A stretch of 64,000 nt of DNA, taken from positions 124,001 to 188,000 of the forward strand of contig JAOTVB010000006.1 of the NCBI GenBank assembly GCA_029863605.1, in the 5' to 3' direction. Below, piece after piece: positions 38,417-46,670 of the stretch. How positions within the stretch are numbered: the first letter of the stretch is position 1; each line of letters begins with the position of its first letter. The notes beneath the pieces are model-generated. The model was not told where the DNA came from and made no database searches. It was given only the letters and a program-made list of their open reading frames with translations. The stretch is from Myxococcales bacterium (lineage in GTDB: Bacteria > Myxococcota_A > Polyangia > Polyangiales > Houyiibacteriaceae). The position numbers were made by a program, and so were the translations under genes.

Positions 38417-38806
38417 ATGGAGTTCGCTGTTGAAGTCGCCGGGATCTTCGCTGTTTTCGTGTTGTTGATGTGCGCATTGGGTGTGCTCGTGCCGAGCCGG
38501 ATCGTCGCATTCGCGACGCGATGGACCAACCAGCGAGGCCTTTGGGTTGCTGCGTTGCTTCGCTTGGCGTTCGGCCTCGCCCTTTGGTTCGCCGCACCGG
38601 CGTCGCGCGCCCCGCTTTTCCTTCAGGTCCTCGGTATCGTCACGATTCTCGCGGGCGTGTCGTTGCCGATGATCGGGCTCGACCGATTCACCAAGCTCAT
38701 CGAGTGGAGCGTGGAGCGTCCCCCCATCATGGTGCGGCTGTGGTGCCTATTCGGCATCGCGCTTGGCGGCGCGATTCTCTGGGCGTTGATCCCCGCGGCT
38801 TCTTGA
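38417..38806 (+). CDS. Small integral membrane protein, unknown
   Basis: The 129-residue protein has four hydrophobic segments (about residues 4-24, 36-54, 58-80 and 106-124) and no recognised motif beyond a conserved-looking LDRFTKLIEW loop. The ATG at 38417 is preceded by GGGAGG. It ends exactly next to the converging outer-membrane-protein gene. Confidence 0.7.
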   Translation: MEFAVEVAGIFAVFVLLMCALGVLVPSRIVAFATRWTNQRGLWVAALLRLAFGLALWFAAPASRAPLFLQVLGIVTILAGVSLPMIGLDRFTKLIEWSVERPPIMVRLWCLFGIALGGAILWALIPAAS

Positions 38807-39472
38807 TCAGTACCCGACCCCGTCGAATCGATCGCTGCCGCCCCTGAACAGGAACCCGACGAACGGCTCGAGCCACCATTGCGTGCGCACGAAGAACTGA
38901 CCCTTTCCGCTCATCGAGTACTTCATGCCCACGTTGAAATAGAATGGGCCTTTGAGGCGGATGCCCACGCCCACTTTGCCGGTGAACCCGGGCGCGTAGC
39001 GAAAGCGACCTTCTCCTCGGCAGTAGTACCAGCCGCAGTCGATCGCTAGTGGCTCGAAGTTCCAAAGGTTCGCGTCAAAGCGGCCGGTGACGTAGGGGAG
39101 CACGGCGTCGATGGTCGGGACCTGTAGACGGATGCCTGGGGAGAAGTGCCAGCGAATGAGAGGTTGGTCTCCGATGCCCCCGCCCATCGTCTCGACCTCC
39201 GGAATGTTGTCGGTGTGGATCGAGTTACCCATCAGCCCAAGGCCGAAGTCGAACACGATCCAACCGATATCCAAGCCTCCCCACCCACTGACGCCTGCCC
39301 CGGGCTTGACGATGTTCCGGTCGACGTCGAGAAAAATGGGGACGCCAACGTTCACGCCCCCTTGAAAGCGGAGCTCAACCCGCCGTTGCTCGGCGGACGC
39401 GGTCGCGGCAAGCGTCGTACAGAAGCCGATCACCGCGAGCGGCAAGCCTATCCTCTTGATCCAGACGTCCAA
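38807..39472 (-). CDS. Exported protein, probable outer-membrane beta-barrel
   Basis: From a TTG start at 39472 (AAGG nine bases upstream) the 221-residue product has a Sec signal (IKRIGLPLAVIGFCTTLAATASA) and then amphipathic strands such as VELRFQGGVNVGVPIFLDV, GLDIGWIVFDFGLGLMG and YFNVGMKYSMSGKG, ending FDGVGY. A cysteine pair in IDCGWYYC could form a disulfide. The frame is open 133 codons upstream, but that part is antisense to hspQ and lacks signal features. Family unknown. Confidence 0.68.
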   Translation of the reverse strand: MDVWIKRIGLPLAVIGFCTTLAATASAEQRRVELRFQGGVNVGVPIFLDVDRNIVKPGAGVSGWGGLDIGWIVFDFGLGLMGNSIHTDNIPEVETMGGGIGDQPLIRWHFSPGIRLQVPTIDAVLPYVTGRFDANLWNFEPLAIDCGWYYCRGEGRFRYAPGFTGKVGVGIRLKGPFYFNVGMKYSMSGKGQFFVRTQWWLEPFVGFLFRGGSDRFDGVGY

Positions 39473-39580
39473 GACGCCGCACCTTATCGGCAGGGGCGGA
39501 CCCTGGCAACGGTTCACCAGCACGGGAACTGACGCTGGCTGGACTCCCCGGCCACGCGGGGGTAGACCCCCGGCAACTCC

Positions 39581-39898
39581 GTGATTCTCATCAAGCCCAA
39601 ATACGGCATCGGCCAGGTCGTTCATCACAAGGTCTTCGATTATCGGGGCGTCGTCATCGATGTGGACCCCGTGTTTTCTCTGAGCGAGGAGTGGTACGAG
39701 CAGGTGGCGAAGAGCCGACCTCCCAAGGATGCGCCGTGGTATCGAGTCTTGGTGAGCGGTGCTCTCCACGAGACTTATGTCGCGGAGCGGAATCTCGAAG
39801 AAGATGTGCTCGGCGCGCCCATCGAGCATCCCCTCCTCGAAGATTTCTTCGACAGCTTCGAGAACGGCCACTACGTGCGAAGCCGCGCCCTGAACTAA
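39581..39898 (+). CDS. hspQ: HspQ/YccV-like protein
   Basis: The 105-residue product contains KYGIGQVVHHKVFDYRGVVIDVDPVF, PWYRVLVSG and TYVAERNLEED, the complete HspQ (hemimethylated-DNA-binding, YccV-like) domain. In Escherichia coli HspQ is a heat-shock protein that stimulates Lon. The start is a GTG at 39581 with a weak ribosome binding site. It lies between converging and diverging neighbours without an obvious operon partner. Confidence 0.85.
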   Translation: MILIKPKYGIGQVVHHKVFDYRGVVIDVDPVFSLSEEWYEQVAKSRPPKDAPWYRVLVSGALHETYVAERNLEEDVLGAPIEHPLLEDFFDSFENGHYVRSRALN

Positions 39899-39915
39899 TT
39901 GGGGACTTCTCCCTT

Positions 39916-41253
39916 TTACGTGTGCGCAGCGATCCAGGTCGCGTAGTCCTGGTAGCCGATTTCGGCGTGTCGCTGTTCGATTCGCTCGGCCAGCGCTTTC
40001 ATGGCTTCGGCTGTCATCGGCGTGCCCGTGGTTGCCTCGTCGGCGACGTCGCGCGCACGGTTGGACGCTCTGACGGGAGCTTCGTCCGGTTCATCACCAA
40101 CTCCGAGGTACGCTGCCACGACCTTTTCGATGATCTCGATCGCGTTCTCGCGGCTGTCTTTGATGTTGCCCTTACCGGTAAGGACGTTGCCGAGGCCGAA
40201 TACACCCGGCAGGTCGTGAAGCTCGCCCGTCTCCCAGTTTTCGAAGTAGTAGAGCTCACCCCTCGTTGGGATTCCTTCGATCGGTTTGGGGATGCTGCCG
40301 ATCGAGCTGATGACCATCGGGCTTCGCACCTCGAACTCCGTGCCCTCGAGCCCTTTCACGCGTCCGTCGACGATCTCGGTTTTCTGAAACCGGATCCCGA
40401 CGAGCCTGTCGTCTTCGACGATGAGCCCGACCGGCCGGCTCAGAGCCTCGAACTTCACGAGGTACTTACGCATCACCCGATCCATGATCTTCACCCGCGC
40501 GACCCTGAGTTTTTGTAGCTGCTCGGGCGTTGGGTTGTCGGCGCTCGCCAGCGGCATGTCCTCCTTGCCGCGGCGGTAATAGAGGGTGCATCCTTCGATG
40601 CCGAGCTCTTCGGGCGTGATGCCATGGCCCTCGAGGGTACGCGGGATCCCTTTGACTTCCATCTCGACCATGTCGACTTCGAGTCCGCGTTCACGAAGGG
40701 CGCGCGCGTAGAGCTCGAGGTTGATGATCTTCACGACATCGATGGAGGCCAACCCACCGCCGATGACGATGGTGCCATCCGGCACTTCGAAAACAGGCCC
40801 GTCATAGCCCTCGTCTTCGTAATGGTTGAACCAGTATACGAACTCGTTTTGGTAGACGAGGCCGCGACCTTCATAGTCGTCCGCGCCTTCGACCGGCAGC
40901 CCTCTATCTCTCCATGCGCCATTGGCTAGCACGATCGCGCTGAAACCGAGATCGCCGTACAGCTCCGGCCAGGAAAGAGCGGTTCCGATCTCCGTGCGGG
41001 GCACGAAGATTACGTCGTCTCCGCCGAGGTTCTGGTCGATCCTCTGGTACTCTTTGTTGCGGAGCTTCACATGCCAGCGTGGAAGGCCATCTTCGATCTT
41101 GCCGTATGGCCGATCGCCCTGCTCGAATACCACTGGAATCGCCCCGCGTGCCGCGCAGGCGGCAGCAGCCTCAGACCCTGCGACGGCACCACCGATGATC
41201 GCGACTACGGGTTTGGGTTCGGCTGCATCGCGCAAGGCCTCGAGCGAATTCAT
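39916..41253 (-). CDS. FAD-dependent pyridine-nucleotide oxidoreductase (ferredoxin-NADP reductase-like)
   Basis: The 445-residue flavoprotein starts with the FAD Rossmann motif VVAIIGGAVAGSEAA and has a second nucleotide-binding motif IVIGGGLASIDVVKI near residue 165, plus GVFGLGNVLTGKGNIKDSREN, resembling adrenodoxin-reductase/glutamate-synthase-beta-type enzymes. It would pass electrons between NAD(P)H and an iron-sulfur or quinone partner. I take the ATG at 41253; a GTG at 41304, three bases after the acyltransferase stop, would add 17 basic residues. Confidence 0.82.
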   Translation of the reverse strand: MNSLEALRDAAEPKPVVAIIGGAVAGSEAAAACAARGAIPVVFEQGDRPYGKIEDGLPRWHVKLRNKEYQRIDQNLGGDDVIFVPRTEIGTALSWPELYGDLGFSAIVLANGAWRDRGLPVEGADDYEGRGLVYQNEFVYWFNHYEDEGYDGPVFEVPDGTIVIGGGLASIDVVKIINLELYARALRERGLEVDMVEMEVKGIPRTLEGHGITPEELGIEGCTLYYRRGKEDMPLASADNPTPEQLQKLRVARVKIMDRVMRKYLVKFEALSRPVGLIVEDDRLVGIRFQKTEIVDGRVKGLEGTEFEVRSPMVISSIGSIPKPIEGIPTRGELYYFENWETGELHDLPGVFGLGNVLTGKGNIKDSRENAIEIIEKVVAAYLGVGDEPDEAPVRASNRARDVADEATTGTPMTAEAMKALAERIEQRHAEIGYQDYATWIAAHT

Positions 41254-41307
41254 CTCGGCTCGTCTAGCCGGTTTTGCGGCCCCGAACAAACGAAACCGTC
41301 TCACGCG

Positions 41308-42312
41308 CTAGATGAAGCGTGAGGTTCCGCGGACGCCGGTGCTGTTCAAATCGTCGCTGAACTGATACTGCGGGTCGAGCAGCGCGTTGATACGATCCAT
41401 CACGACGTCTACCGCACCCTGAAATTTGTCTCGGTATTTGTGCTCGGCCTCCGCGGAGAAAGGTTCGAAGGGCTCGTCGATGTGAAACGCAGACAGCTCT
41501 TCGTACCGAATCGGGTCGCCGATCCGATATACGACGGTGCCTTTCTTGGCGATCGGTACCGAGCCTGGGTAGATGAGATCGCATCCGTTGCAGCCGACGG
41601 GCACGATCGTCTTCTTGTAACGAAGCGCAATCTGCATCATGCCGATGCGACCCCGCGGGAGACGGATCGAACGGGTACCTTGCGGGAAAACCAGTAGGTC
41701 GAGCCCGAGGTCGAAAGAGCGCTCGTTGAGCTTGACGAACTCGCGCATCATTGCCGCAAACGTATTATTGATGCCGCGCGCGTAAGACTCTCGGTTTGGG
41801 TTGAACTCGACGCCGAGGATGTCGCGTTTCGTATTCAGCAGGCGCTGGGGGATCTGCGAGATGTCGACCGAGCTCGGGTCCAAATCCGGGTCAGCTTCGG
41901 CGTTCACCCGGGCGCGCAGCGTGTCGTACTCGGCCTCGGTCGGTCGCCGACCCATCGTGAGCGCGAAGTCTTTGGTGATGATGTACCCACGAGATACGGT
42001 CGGAATGTTGCTGGTGAGCTCCATGAACATGCCCACGTTGGTGGTCTCGTAGTACTTACCCTTCACCCACACCGTCATGTAGCGGCCCTCTTTTCGCCAG
42101 AGCCTGTACATGAACGGAAAGTAGTTGAAGCGGTCCGTGTGGTTCATCGCGAAAATGACAGGCTCTCGCGGAATTTTTTCGATGTTCTCGACCTCGATGT
42201 CGATGCCCGGTAGAAGTCGGTAGTTGGGCGTGAGCACCGTCCAGCCGAAGAAGATCTGCCCGATGGGCCGCGGCATCAGTCGGATCCGCTGGAGGCGAGG
42301 AAGATCGAGCAT
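41308..42312 (-). CDS. PlsC-type acyltransferase family protein
   Basis: The 334-residue protein has a glycerolipid acyltransferase core: FAMNHTDRFNYFPF at about residue 55, corresponding to the HX4D active-site block, TSNIPTVSRG, VFPQGTRSIRLPRGR as the second block and TIVPVGCNGCD. The aspartate of HX4D appears as Asn (His-Thr-Asp-Arg-Phe-Asn), unless the Asp two residues after the His serves. It would acylate a lysophospholipid or another hydroxyl. The flavoprotein gene follows directly. Confidence 0.83.
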   Translation of the reverse strand: MLDLPRLQRIRLMPRPIGQIFFGWTVLTPNYRLLPGIDIEVENIEKIPREPVIFAMNHTDRFNYFPFMYRLWRKEGRYMTVWVKGKYYETTNVGMFMELTSNIPTVSRGYIITKDFALTMGRRPTEAEYDTLRARVNAEADPDLDPSSVDISQIPQRLLNTKRDILGVEFNPNRESYARGINNTFAAMMREFVKLNERSFDLGLDLLVFPQGTRSIRLPRGRIGMMQIALRYKKTIVPVGCNGCDLIYPGSVPIAKKGTVVYRIGDPIRYEELSAFHIDEPFEPFSAEAEHKYRDKFQGAVDVVMDRINALLDPQYQFSDDLNSTGVRGTSRFI

Positions 42313-42348
42313 GGGAACGTTAGCTTGTGCGCAAAAGCCCGTACCTTG

Positions 42349-43854
42349 TCAATTCGGAACCTTGACCCGCTGCGCGATCATGGTGGCGAGCGCCATGATC
42401 GTCACTTGCGGGTTCACGCCCACGGCGGTCGGAAAGAGGCTTGCGTCGGCTACGTAACAGCCCGGTAGATCCCAAAGCTCGCCGCGAAGGTTCACGACCG
42501 AGGAGCGTCGATCGGCTCCCATGCGGCAGGTGCCCATCAAATGTACGGTGAAGAGCTCGATCGTACTTCGCGACCGCTGTGTCTGCTCGATCCGGCGCAG
42601 GTCGTCAACGCTGTTCGCGATATGCATGTTACTGAACGGCAAGACGACTTGCTTTGCTCCCATTTCGAAATGCAAAGTCGCCAAGAGTCGTACGCCGCGC
42701 AAGAAACGCTCGTGATCGTACGCGTTGATGCTGTACCTCGCGAGCGGCCCATCGAAGCCGCGCGTGACCGTTCCCGCATGGGAGTCGTCTACCAACACTC
42801 CGGTCATCACCATGCCGTTGTAGTGCTTCATCATCTCGAGGGCTTCCTCGCCGAGGAAAGGAATTTGGGCGGCGGCAGTCCCCGGGGGCACCGCGTTTTC
42901 GGCCATGACGATGCCGTCGTCGAGAAATTCCCGGATCTGCCCCCCTTGGCTCACCCCCTGCCATGCGTGAATATCGAAAGGATAAATGGCAACGACCTTC
43001 GCGTTTGGGTGGCAAAGAAAGTTTTTTCCCAGTTGGGGATTTCGCCGCCCGAACCGGTGACCGCGCAACAAGTAAGGAGTTTGCACTGCCCCGCACGAGA
43101 TCACGACGGCTTTGGAGCGCACCCGAACCTCGATATCGCATCGACGCGTTCGGGGGTTCACCGCTTTCCCGATCACCCCGACGCAGCGGCCCCGTTCGAC
43201 CCAAAGCTTGTGCACGCGTACTTCGGTCAAGCAACGCGCTCCGAATGAAAGGGCGCGAGGCATGTAGCTGAGAAGCGTCGACTGCTTGGCTCCCGTCGGG
43301 CACCCGGTGAGGCATTGGTTCGAGCCGACGCACCGGTCCTGTGCCCTTCGGTTGTGTTCGTACCGCCACCCTTGTCGCCGAGCGCCTTCTTCGAGAAGGC
43401 GGCTGTCATCGCCGACTGACACTGGATGCTGCGGCTTTGCTTGAATGCGTTCCTCGACGCGATCGAAGAACGGCGCCAGTTCTCGGGGACCGAGGTCCGA
43501 TTGCCCGGTGAGAGTCTCCCATTTCATCAATACGCGTTCGGGAGCACGCCACGTCATTCCGCCGTTGACGAGCGTGCTGCCTCCGACGCAGCGTCCCTCC
43601 GCATAAGGAATCGGCGGACGGCCCATGATCATGGTTCCGCCCGCATCGCGATAAAGCCTAGGGATCGACTCGGTAAGATACGGATTGAGGCTCGAGGTCG
43701 GGTGATAGCCGCCTTCTTCGACGAACAAGACGTCTCGCCCAGCCTCAGCGAGCTCTGCTCCGGCTACTGCTCCGCCAGCGCCGGTTCCGACCACGACGAC
43801 CTCCGCATCGAAAGTCTGGCCCGCGCGGTAGTCGCGATGTGCGAGAATGCTCAT
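42349..43854 (-). CDS. GMC-family oxidoreductase
   Basis: The 501-residue flavoprotein has the FAD motif VVVVGTGAGGAVAGAELAEAG near the N-terminus, the GMC segment GRCVGGSTLVNGGMTWRAP, an alcohol-oxidase-like QCLTGCPTGAKQSTLL cysteine-containing stretch, and the C-terminal LMGTCRMG and GVNPQVTIMALA motifs. GTCRMG-type enzymes include cholesterol oxidases, long-chain alcohol oxidases and choline/glucose oxidoreductases, so an alcohol or sterol is likely. The ATG at 43854 overlaps the stop of the upstream small gene (ATGA). Confidence 0.9.
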   Translation of the reverse strand: MSILAHRDYRAGQTFDAEVVVVGTGAGGAVAGAELAEAGRDVLFVEEGGYHPTSSLNPYLTESIPRLYRDAGGTMIMGRPPIPYAEGRCVGGSTLVNGGMTWRAPERVLMKWETLTGQSDLGPRELAPFFDRVEERIQAKPQHPVSVGDDSRLLEEGARRQGWRYEHNRRAQDRCVGSNQCLTGCPTGAKQSTLLSYMPRALSFGARCLTEVRVHKLWVERGRCVGVIGKAVNPRTRRCDIEVRVRSKAVVISCGAVQTPYLLRGHRFGRRNPQLGKNFLCHPNAKVVAIYPFDIHAWQGVSQGGQIREFLDDGIVMAENAVPPGTAAAQIPFLGEEALEMMKHYNGMVMTGVLVDDSHAGTVTRGFDGPLARYSINAYDHERFLRGVRLLATLHFEMGAKQVVLPFSNMHIANSVDDLRRIEQTQRSRSTIELFTVHLMGTCRMGADRRSSVVNLRGELWDLPGCYVADASLFPTAVGVNPQVTIMALATMIAQRVKVPN

Positions 43855-44387
43855 GGCGGAACCACGGGAAGGTGATGGATCTCCTGGTCTGCGCCCGGCT
43901 CTTCGCCTTCGAGCCATTTCCGACGGAGCTCGATCCGTTCCTCGACGAACGGCACAGGGTCGTAGTCGAGCGCCCGATGCGCGTAGTCCTGATCGAAATA
44001 CGTCGACATGAACAAACCGAGCGGGCCGTACATCAGCGCGCGCACCGGCAACCAACGGCTCTGCGTCACTGCCACCAGATGGCGGTGCACGTCGCCTCGA
44101 CTCAGCCGGGTGAGGGGACGAAGCCCTCGGAACCGCCAGAGCGGCGCCCAGTTCAGCAACCGCATCCCCGCGACAAGTGCCATGGCTGACGACCGAGGCA
44201 TGTACTGGAGACACACCAGCGCATGGCGGGTGACGTCCCCGAGGGTCGTCTCGGTTCTCGGGCTTGCCGGCAGGATCGCGTCCGCCAACGCGAGGAACAC
44301 GCGGTGCGTCCGCTGGCTCACCGTCCGGGGGTCTGCGAGCGTCCAACTATCGTCGGGATGTCGTTGGAGCACCGGACTGATCACCAT
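43851..44387 (-). CDS. Small partner protein of the GMC oxidoreductase
   Basis: The 178-residue protein reads SQRTHRVFLALADAILP near the N-terminus, followed by helices VTRHALVCLQYMP and AMALVAGMRLLNWAPLW, and ends in a basic/acidic tail. Small subunits like this often precede or are fused to GMC oxidoreductases, and the ATGA overlap argues for a complex with the downstream enzyme. No twin-arginine signal is visible. Function is inferred from position only. Confidence 0.7.
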   Translation of the reverse strand: MVISPVLQRHPDDSWTLADPRTVSQRTHRVFLALADAILPASPRTETTLGDVTRHALVCLQYMPRSSAMALVAGMRLLNWAPLWRFRGLRPLTRLSRGDVHRHLVAVTQSRWLPVRALMYGPLGLFMSTYFDQDYAHRALDYDPVPFVEERIELRRKWLEGEEPGADQEIHHLPVVPP

Positions 44388-44443
44388 GATGCCTTCCGGC
44401 TGACTTTTCCACGGGGGGTGCTACAAAAAGCAGTACACCCTAG

Positions 44444-44459
44444 GTATCAATATAGATAC
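44444..44459. promoter_or_regulatory. AT-rich inverted repeat in the divergent GMC/infA-like spacer
   Basis: GTATC-N6-GATAC forms a perfect 5-bp-arm inverted repeat in an unusually AT-rich stretch of the 135-base divergent spacer (44388-44522). On the minus strand TTGATA within it begins a weak promoter candidate for the GMC unit. It could be a regulator site or part of a promoter. Nothing else was recognised in the spacer. Confidence 0.35.
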
Positions 44460-44522
44460 TTTTTCGACGTCTAAAGTGGCGGCGGCAGGATCGAAGACTT
44501 AGGTTGCGCCGAAGGAGTTTGA

Positions 44523-44801
44523 GTGGCGAAACGAAGGCCCAGAGGAAAAAGAAAGAGATTCGAACGCAATTTCGACCAGGAAGACAAGCGTGATGACCAC
44601 GTCAAGCTGAACGGCGTGGTGAGCCAGGTCTACGCGGGCGGCCAGTTCGAGGTCACGGCCGATTCGGGAGCGACGGTTCGGGCGCAGCTCTGCGGGCGAA
44701 TGCGAAAATTCAGGATCCGTGTGATCCTCGGTGACCGCGTCACGGTTGCCCTGTCGCCGTACGATCTCACGCACGGCATGATCGTTTTCCGCGACAAGTA
44801 G
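44523..44801 (+). CDS. infA: IF-1-like S1/OB-fold protein with basic N-terminal extension
   Basis: The 92-residue protein ends with an IF-1 core: VKLNGVVSQVYAGGQFEVT, ATVRAQLCGRMRKFRIRVILGDRVTV and LSPYDLTHGMIVFRDK match translation initiation factor IF-1. About 25 residues are added in front, beginning AKRRPRGKRKRFERNF, which is strongly basic. The GTG start has AAGGAG upstream at good spacing. Standard IF-1 is about 72 residues, so this may be a second IF-1 paralogue. The BpsA-like gene starts five bases later. Confidence 0.85.
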   Translation: MAKRRPRGKRKRFERNFDQEDKRDDHVKLNGVVSQVYAGGQFEVTADSGATVRAQLCGRMRKFRIRVILGDRVTVALSPYDLTHGMIVFRDK

Positions 44802-44806
44802 TCCAC

Positions 44807-45706
44807 GTGTACGAAGGAGCGTTCCGCATCCTCAGGGCACTCGGCGACGGTCGGTCGCTCACCCAGGATGAGTTGGTTCACGCCGCTCGGGAAAGCACAT
44901 CAGTCGTGCGCGACGTGATCGAGCGGTATCCGAAATGGTTCGACCAAGCTGGCGATGGCCTCCGATGCTCGGAGCGCGGGCTCGCGGCTTTGGCCCGAGA
45001 GCTGATGGCTCGCACCACGGGCGAGGAAGGCGAGACATCGTGGCGGCAAGCGTACGAAAAGCTCGCTAGCAAACGGAAAGACCCGGAACGCGCCCTGGAT
45101 CAGGTCTACGTGACGACCGACACGGCTATCCGGCGGGCGAAGCTGTTGGTGGAGGCGGGGGAGCATCAGCGCGGGCTCATTTTTCTAGGAGATGACGATC
45201 TCACCAGTGCCGCGGTGCAGCTCGCTGGCGCCGCGCGGCGGGTGACCGTCGTCGATACCGACCCCGACATTTTGAACATTCTAAACAGCGCCGCCGAAGA
45301 ACACGGTTGGGAGATCGAGACGACCGAGCACGATCTGCGCAAACCCATGCCTCGGTCGATGCGAGGGCGCTTTGGGGCTGTGTTTACGGACCCGCCCTAC
45401 GCCGTCGAAGGCTTCCGGCTCTTCATCAGTCGGGCGGTCAACCTCCTCAAGCCGGACGGACGGCTCTACGTCTCCCTTGGGTACAGCCGACGCGCGAGCG
45501 AACGAGGCCTCCAAAAACAGCGGGTCCTCGGTGAGGCTGGCTTTCTCGTCGAAGCCGTGTTCGAGGGCTTCAATCGATACGAGGGCGCCGAGTCGATCGG
45601 CTCACAAAGCGCGCTTTGGCGATGCCGCGTGACGCCGGAGACCAAAGCGCTGGTTACGGGTGAGGTCGAAGGACCGCTCTACACGAGCCGCCCGCCCAAA
45701 GCCTAA
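44807..45706 (+). CDS. bpsA: BpsA-like branched-chain polyamine synthase
   Basis: The 299-residue protein has an N-terminal winged-helix-like region (SLTQDELVHAARESTSVVRDVI), then a Rossmann aminopropyltransferase domain with DQVYVTTDTA, LIFLGDDDLTS (126-134), VTVVDTDPDIL and FTDPPY (193-198). GDDDLTS and DPPY are the signature of N4-bis(aminopropyl)spermidine synthase, which adds aminopropyl groups to spermidine in thermophilic archaea and bacteria. Presence beside an IF-1 paralogue suggests a role in translation or nucleic-acid stability. GTG start, five bases after the IF-1-like stop, so coupled. A divergent methyltransferase is the alternative. Confidence 0.8.
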   Translation: MYEGAFRILRALGDGRSLTQDELVHAARESTSVVRDVIERYPKWFDQAGDGLRCSERGLAALARELMARTTGEEGETSWRQAYEKLASKRKDPERALDQVYVTTDTAIRRAKLLVEAGEHQRGLIFLGDDDLTSAAVQLAGAARRVTVVDTDPDILNILNSAAEEHGWEIETTEHDLRKPMPRSMRGRFGAVFTDPPYAVEGFRLFISRAVNLLKPDGRLYVSLGYSRRASERGLQKQRVLGEAGFLVEAVFEGFNRYEGAESIGSQSALWRCRVTPETKALVTGEVEGPLYTSRPPKA

Positions 45707-46635
45707 GCGTGGGCAGTGATGACTTCGTCACACCATGCGATGAAGTCGTTGGTCACTTCTTGCCTGTTGGTTTCGTTGAGCGTCTCGTGTCGCGCGCCCT
45801 CGTATAGCTTGAGGCGCACGTCGAAGATCGCTGCGCGCTTGTAGGCGTCGTAGAGGTTGCGCATCCCCTTGCCCTTGTCTCCGACCGGATCTTCGGACCC
45901 GGCAAACAGATAGATTGGCATGCCCTGTGGCACCTTGGCGATGTTTCTGGGGTTGGCGATGCGCCCGAGGGCGTCGATCATGTCGATCCACGTTTGTGTC
46001 GAGACGGCGAACCCGAGGAGCGGGTCGGCAACGTAGAGGTCGACTTCGTGCTCGTCGCGCGACAGCCAATCGAACTCCGTGCGGTTGGGCTTGAAGGCCT
46101 TGTTGTAGTCCTCGAACGTGAGTTTCTGCAGCACAGGGCTCGGTTTTCGCTTCCCCACTCGAAGCCGCTCGATTCTTGCGATGACCTTGGCGAGCGTCGC
46201 TATGGCTGGCGGCTTCCCATTCGATCCCGAAAGACACGCCGCGACCATGTCGTTTGGGTGCTCGAACAAGAGCTGCTGAAGCACGAACGAACCCATCGAG
46301 TGCCCGAGGATGATGATCGGTGAGTTGGGGTGGCGCTTTGCGATCTCGCGATTGACCCCGTGGGCGTCCTCGACGATGCGGTTCCACGAGTCTTCATCGG
46401 CCATGTGTCCCGGAGGTTGGCCCTCTGCGATGCTCTTTCCATGGCCGCGATGATCGTGCGCGTAAGTGCTGTAACCCGCGTCCGCCAGCGCTTGGGCCAA
46501 GCGTGCATATCGCGAGCCGTACTCCGCCATGCCATGAATGACCTGGACGACCGCTTTTGGGTTGTCGATCGTCCAACCGCTGACGTGGAGCTTGGTCCCG
46601 TCGACTGTTTGGAATGTAAAGTCCGCCGAGTTCAT
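45703..46635 (-). CDS. Alpha/beta hydrolase, monoacylglycerol-lipase-like
   Basis: The 310-residue serine hydrolase has AYAHDHRGHGKS-like sequence (YAHDHRGHGKS), the nucleophile elbow GHSMGS, an acid in AGSEDPVGDKG and the catalytic histidine in GARHETLNE. HGMAEYGSRYARLAQALADAG is typical of monoacylglycerol lipase/lysophospholipase (PldB-like) proteins. It would cleave a glyceride or lysolipid in the cytoplasm. The 3' end overlaps the converging bpsA by four bases. Confidence 0.9.
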   Translation of the reverse strand: MNSADFTFQTVDGTKLHVSGWTIDNPKAVVQVIHGMAEYGSRYARLAQALADAGYSTYAHDHRGHGKSIAEGQPPGHMADEDSWNRIVEDAHGVNREIAKRHPNSPIIILGHSMGSFVLQQLLFEHPNDMVAACLSGSNGKPPAIATLAKVIARIERLRVGKRKPSPVLQKLTFEDYNKAFKPNRTEFDWLSRDEHEVDLYVADPLLGFAVSTQTWIDMIDALGRIANPRNIAKVPQGMPIYLFAGSEDPVGDKGKGMRNLYDAYKRAAIFDVRLKLYEGARHETLNETNRQEVTNDFIAWCDEVITAHA

Positions 46636-46670
46636 GTGCGCCGGAGCATAACCGCCCCACCACCCCCATG

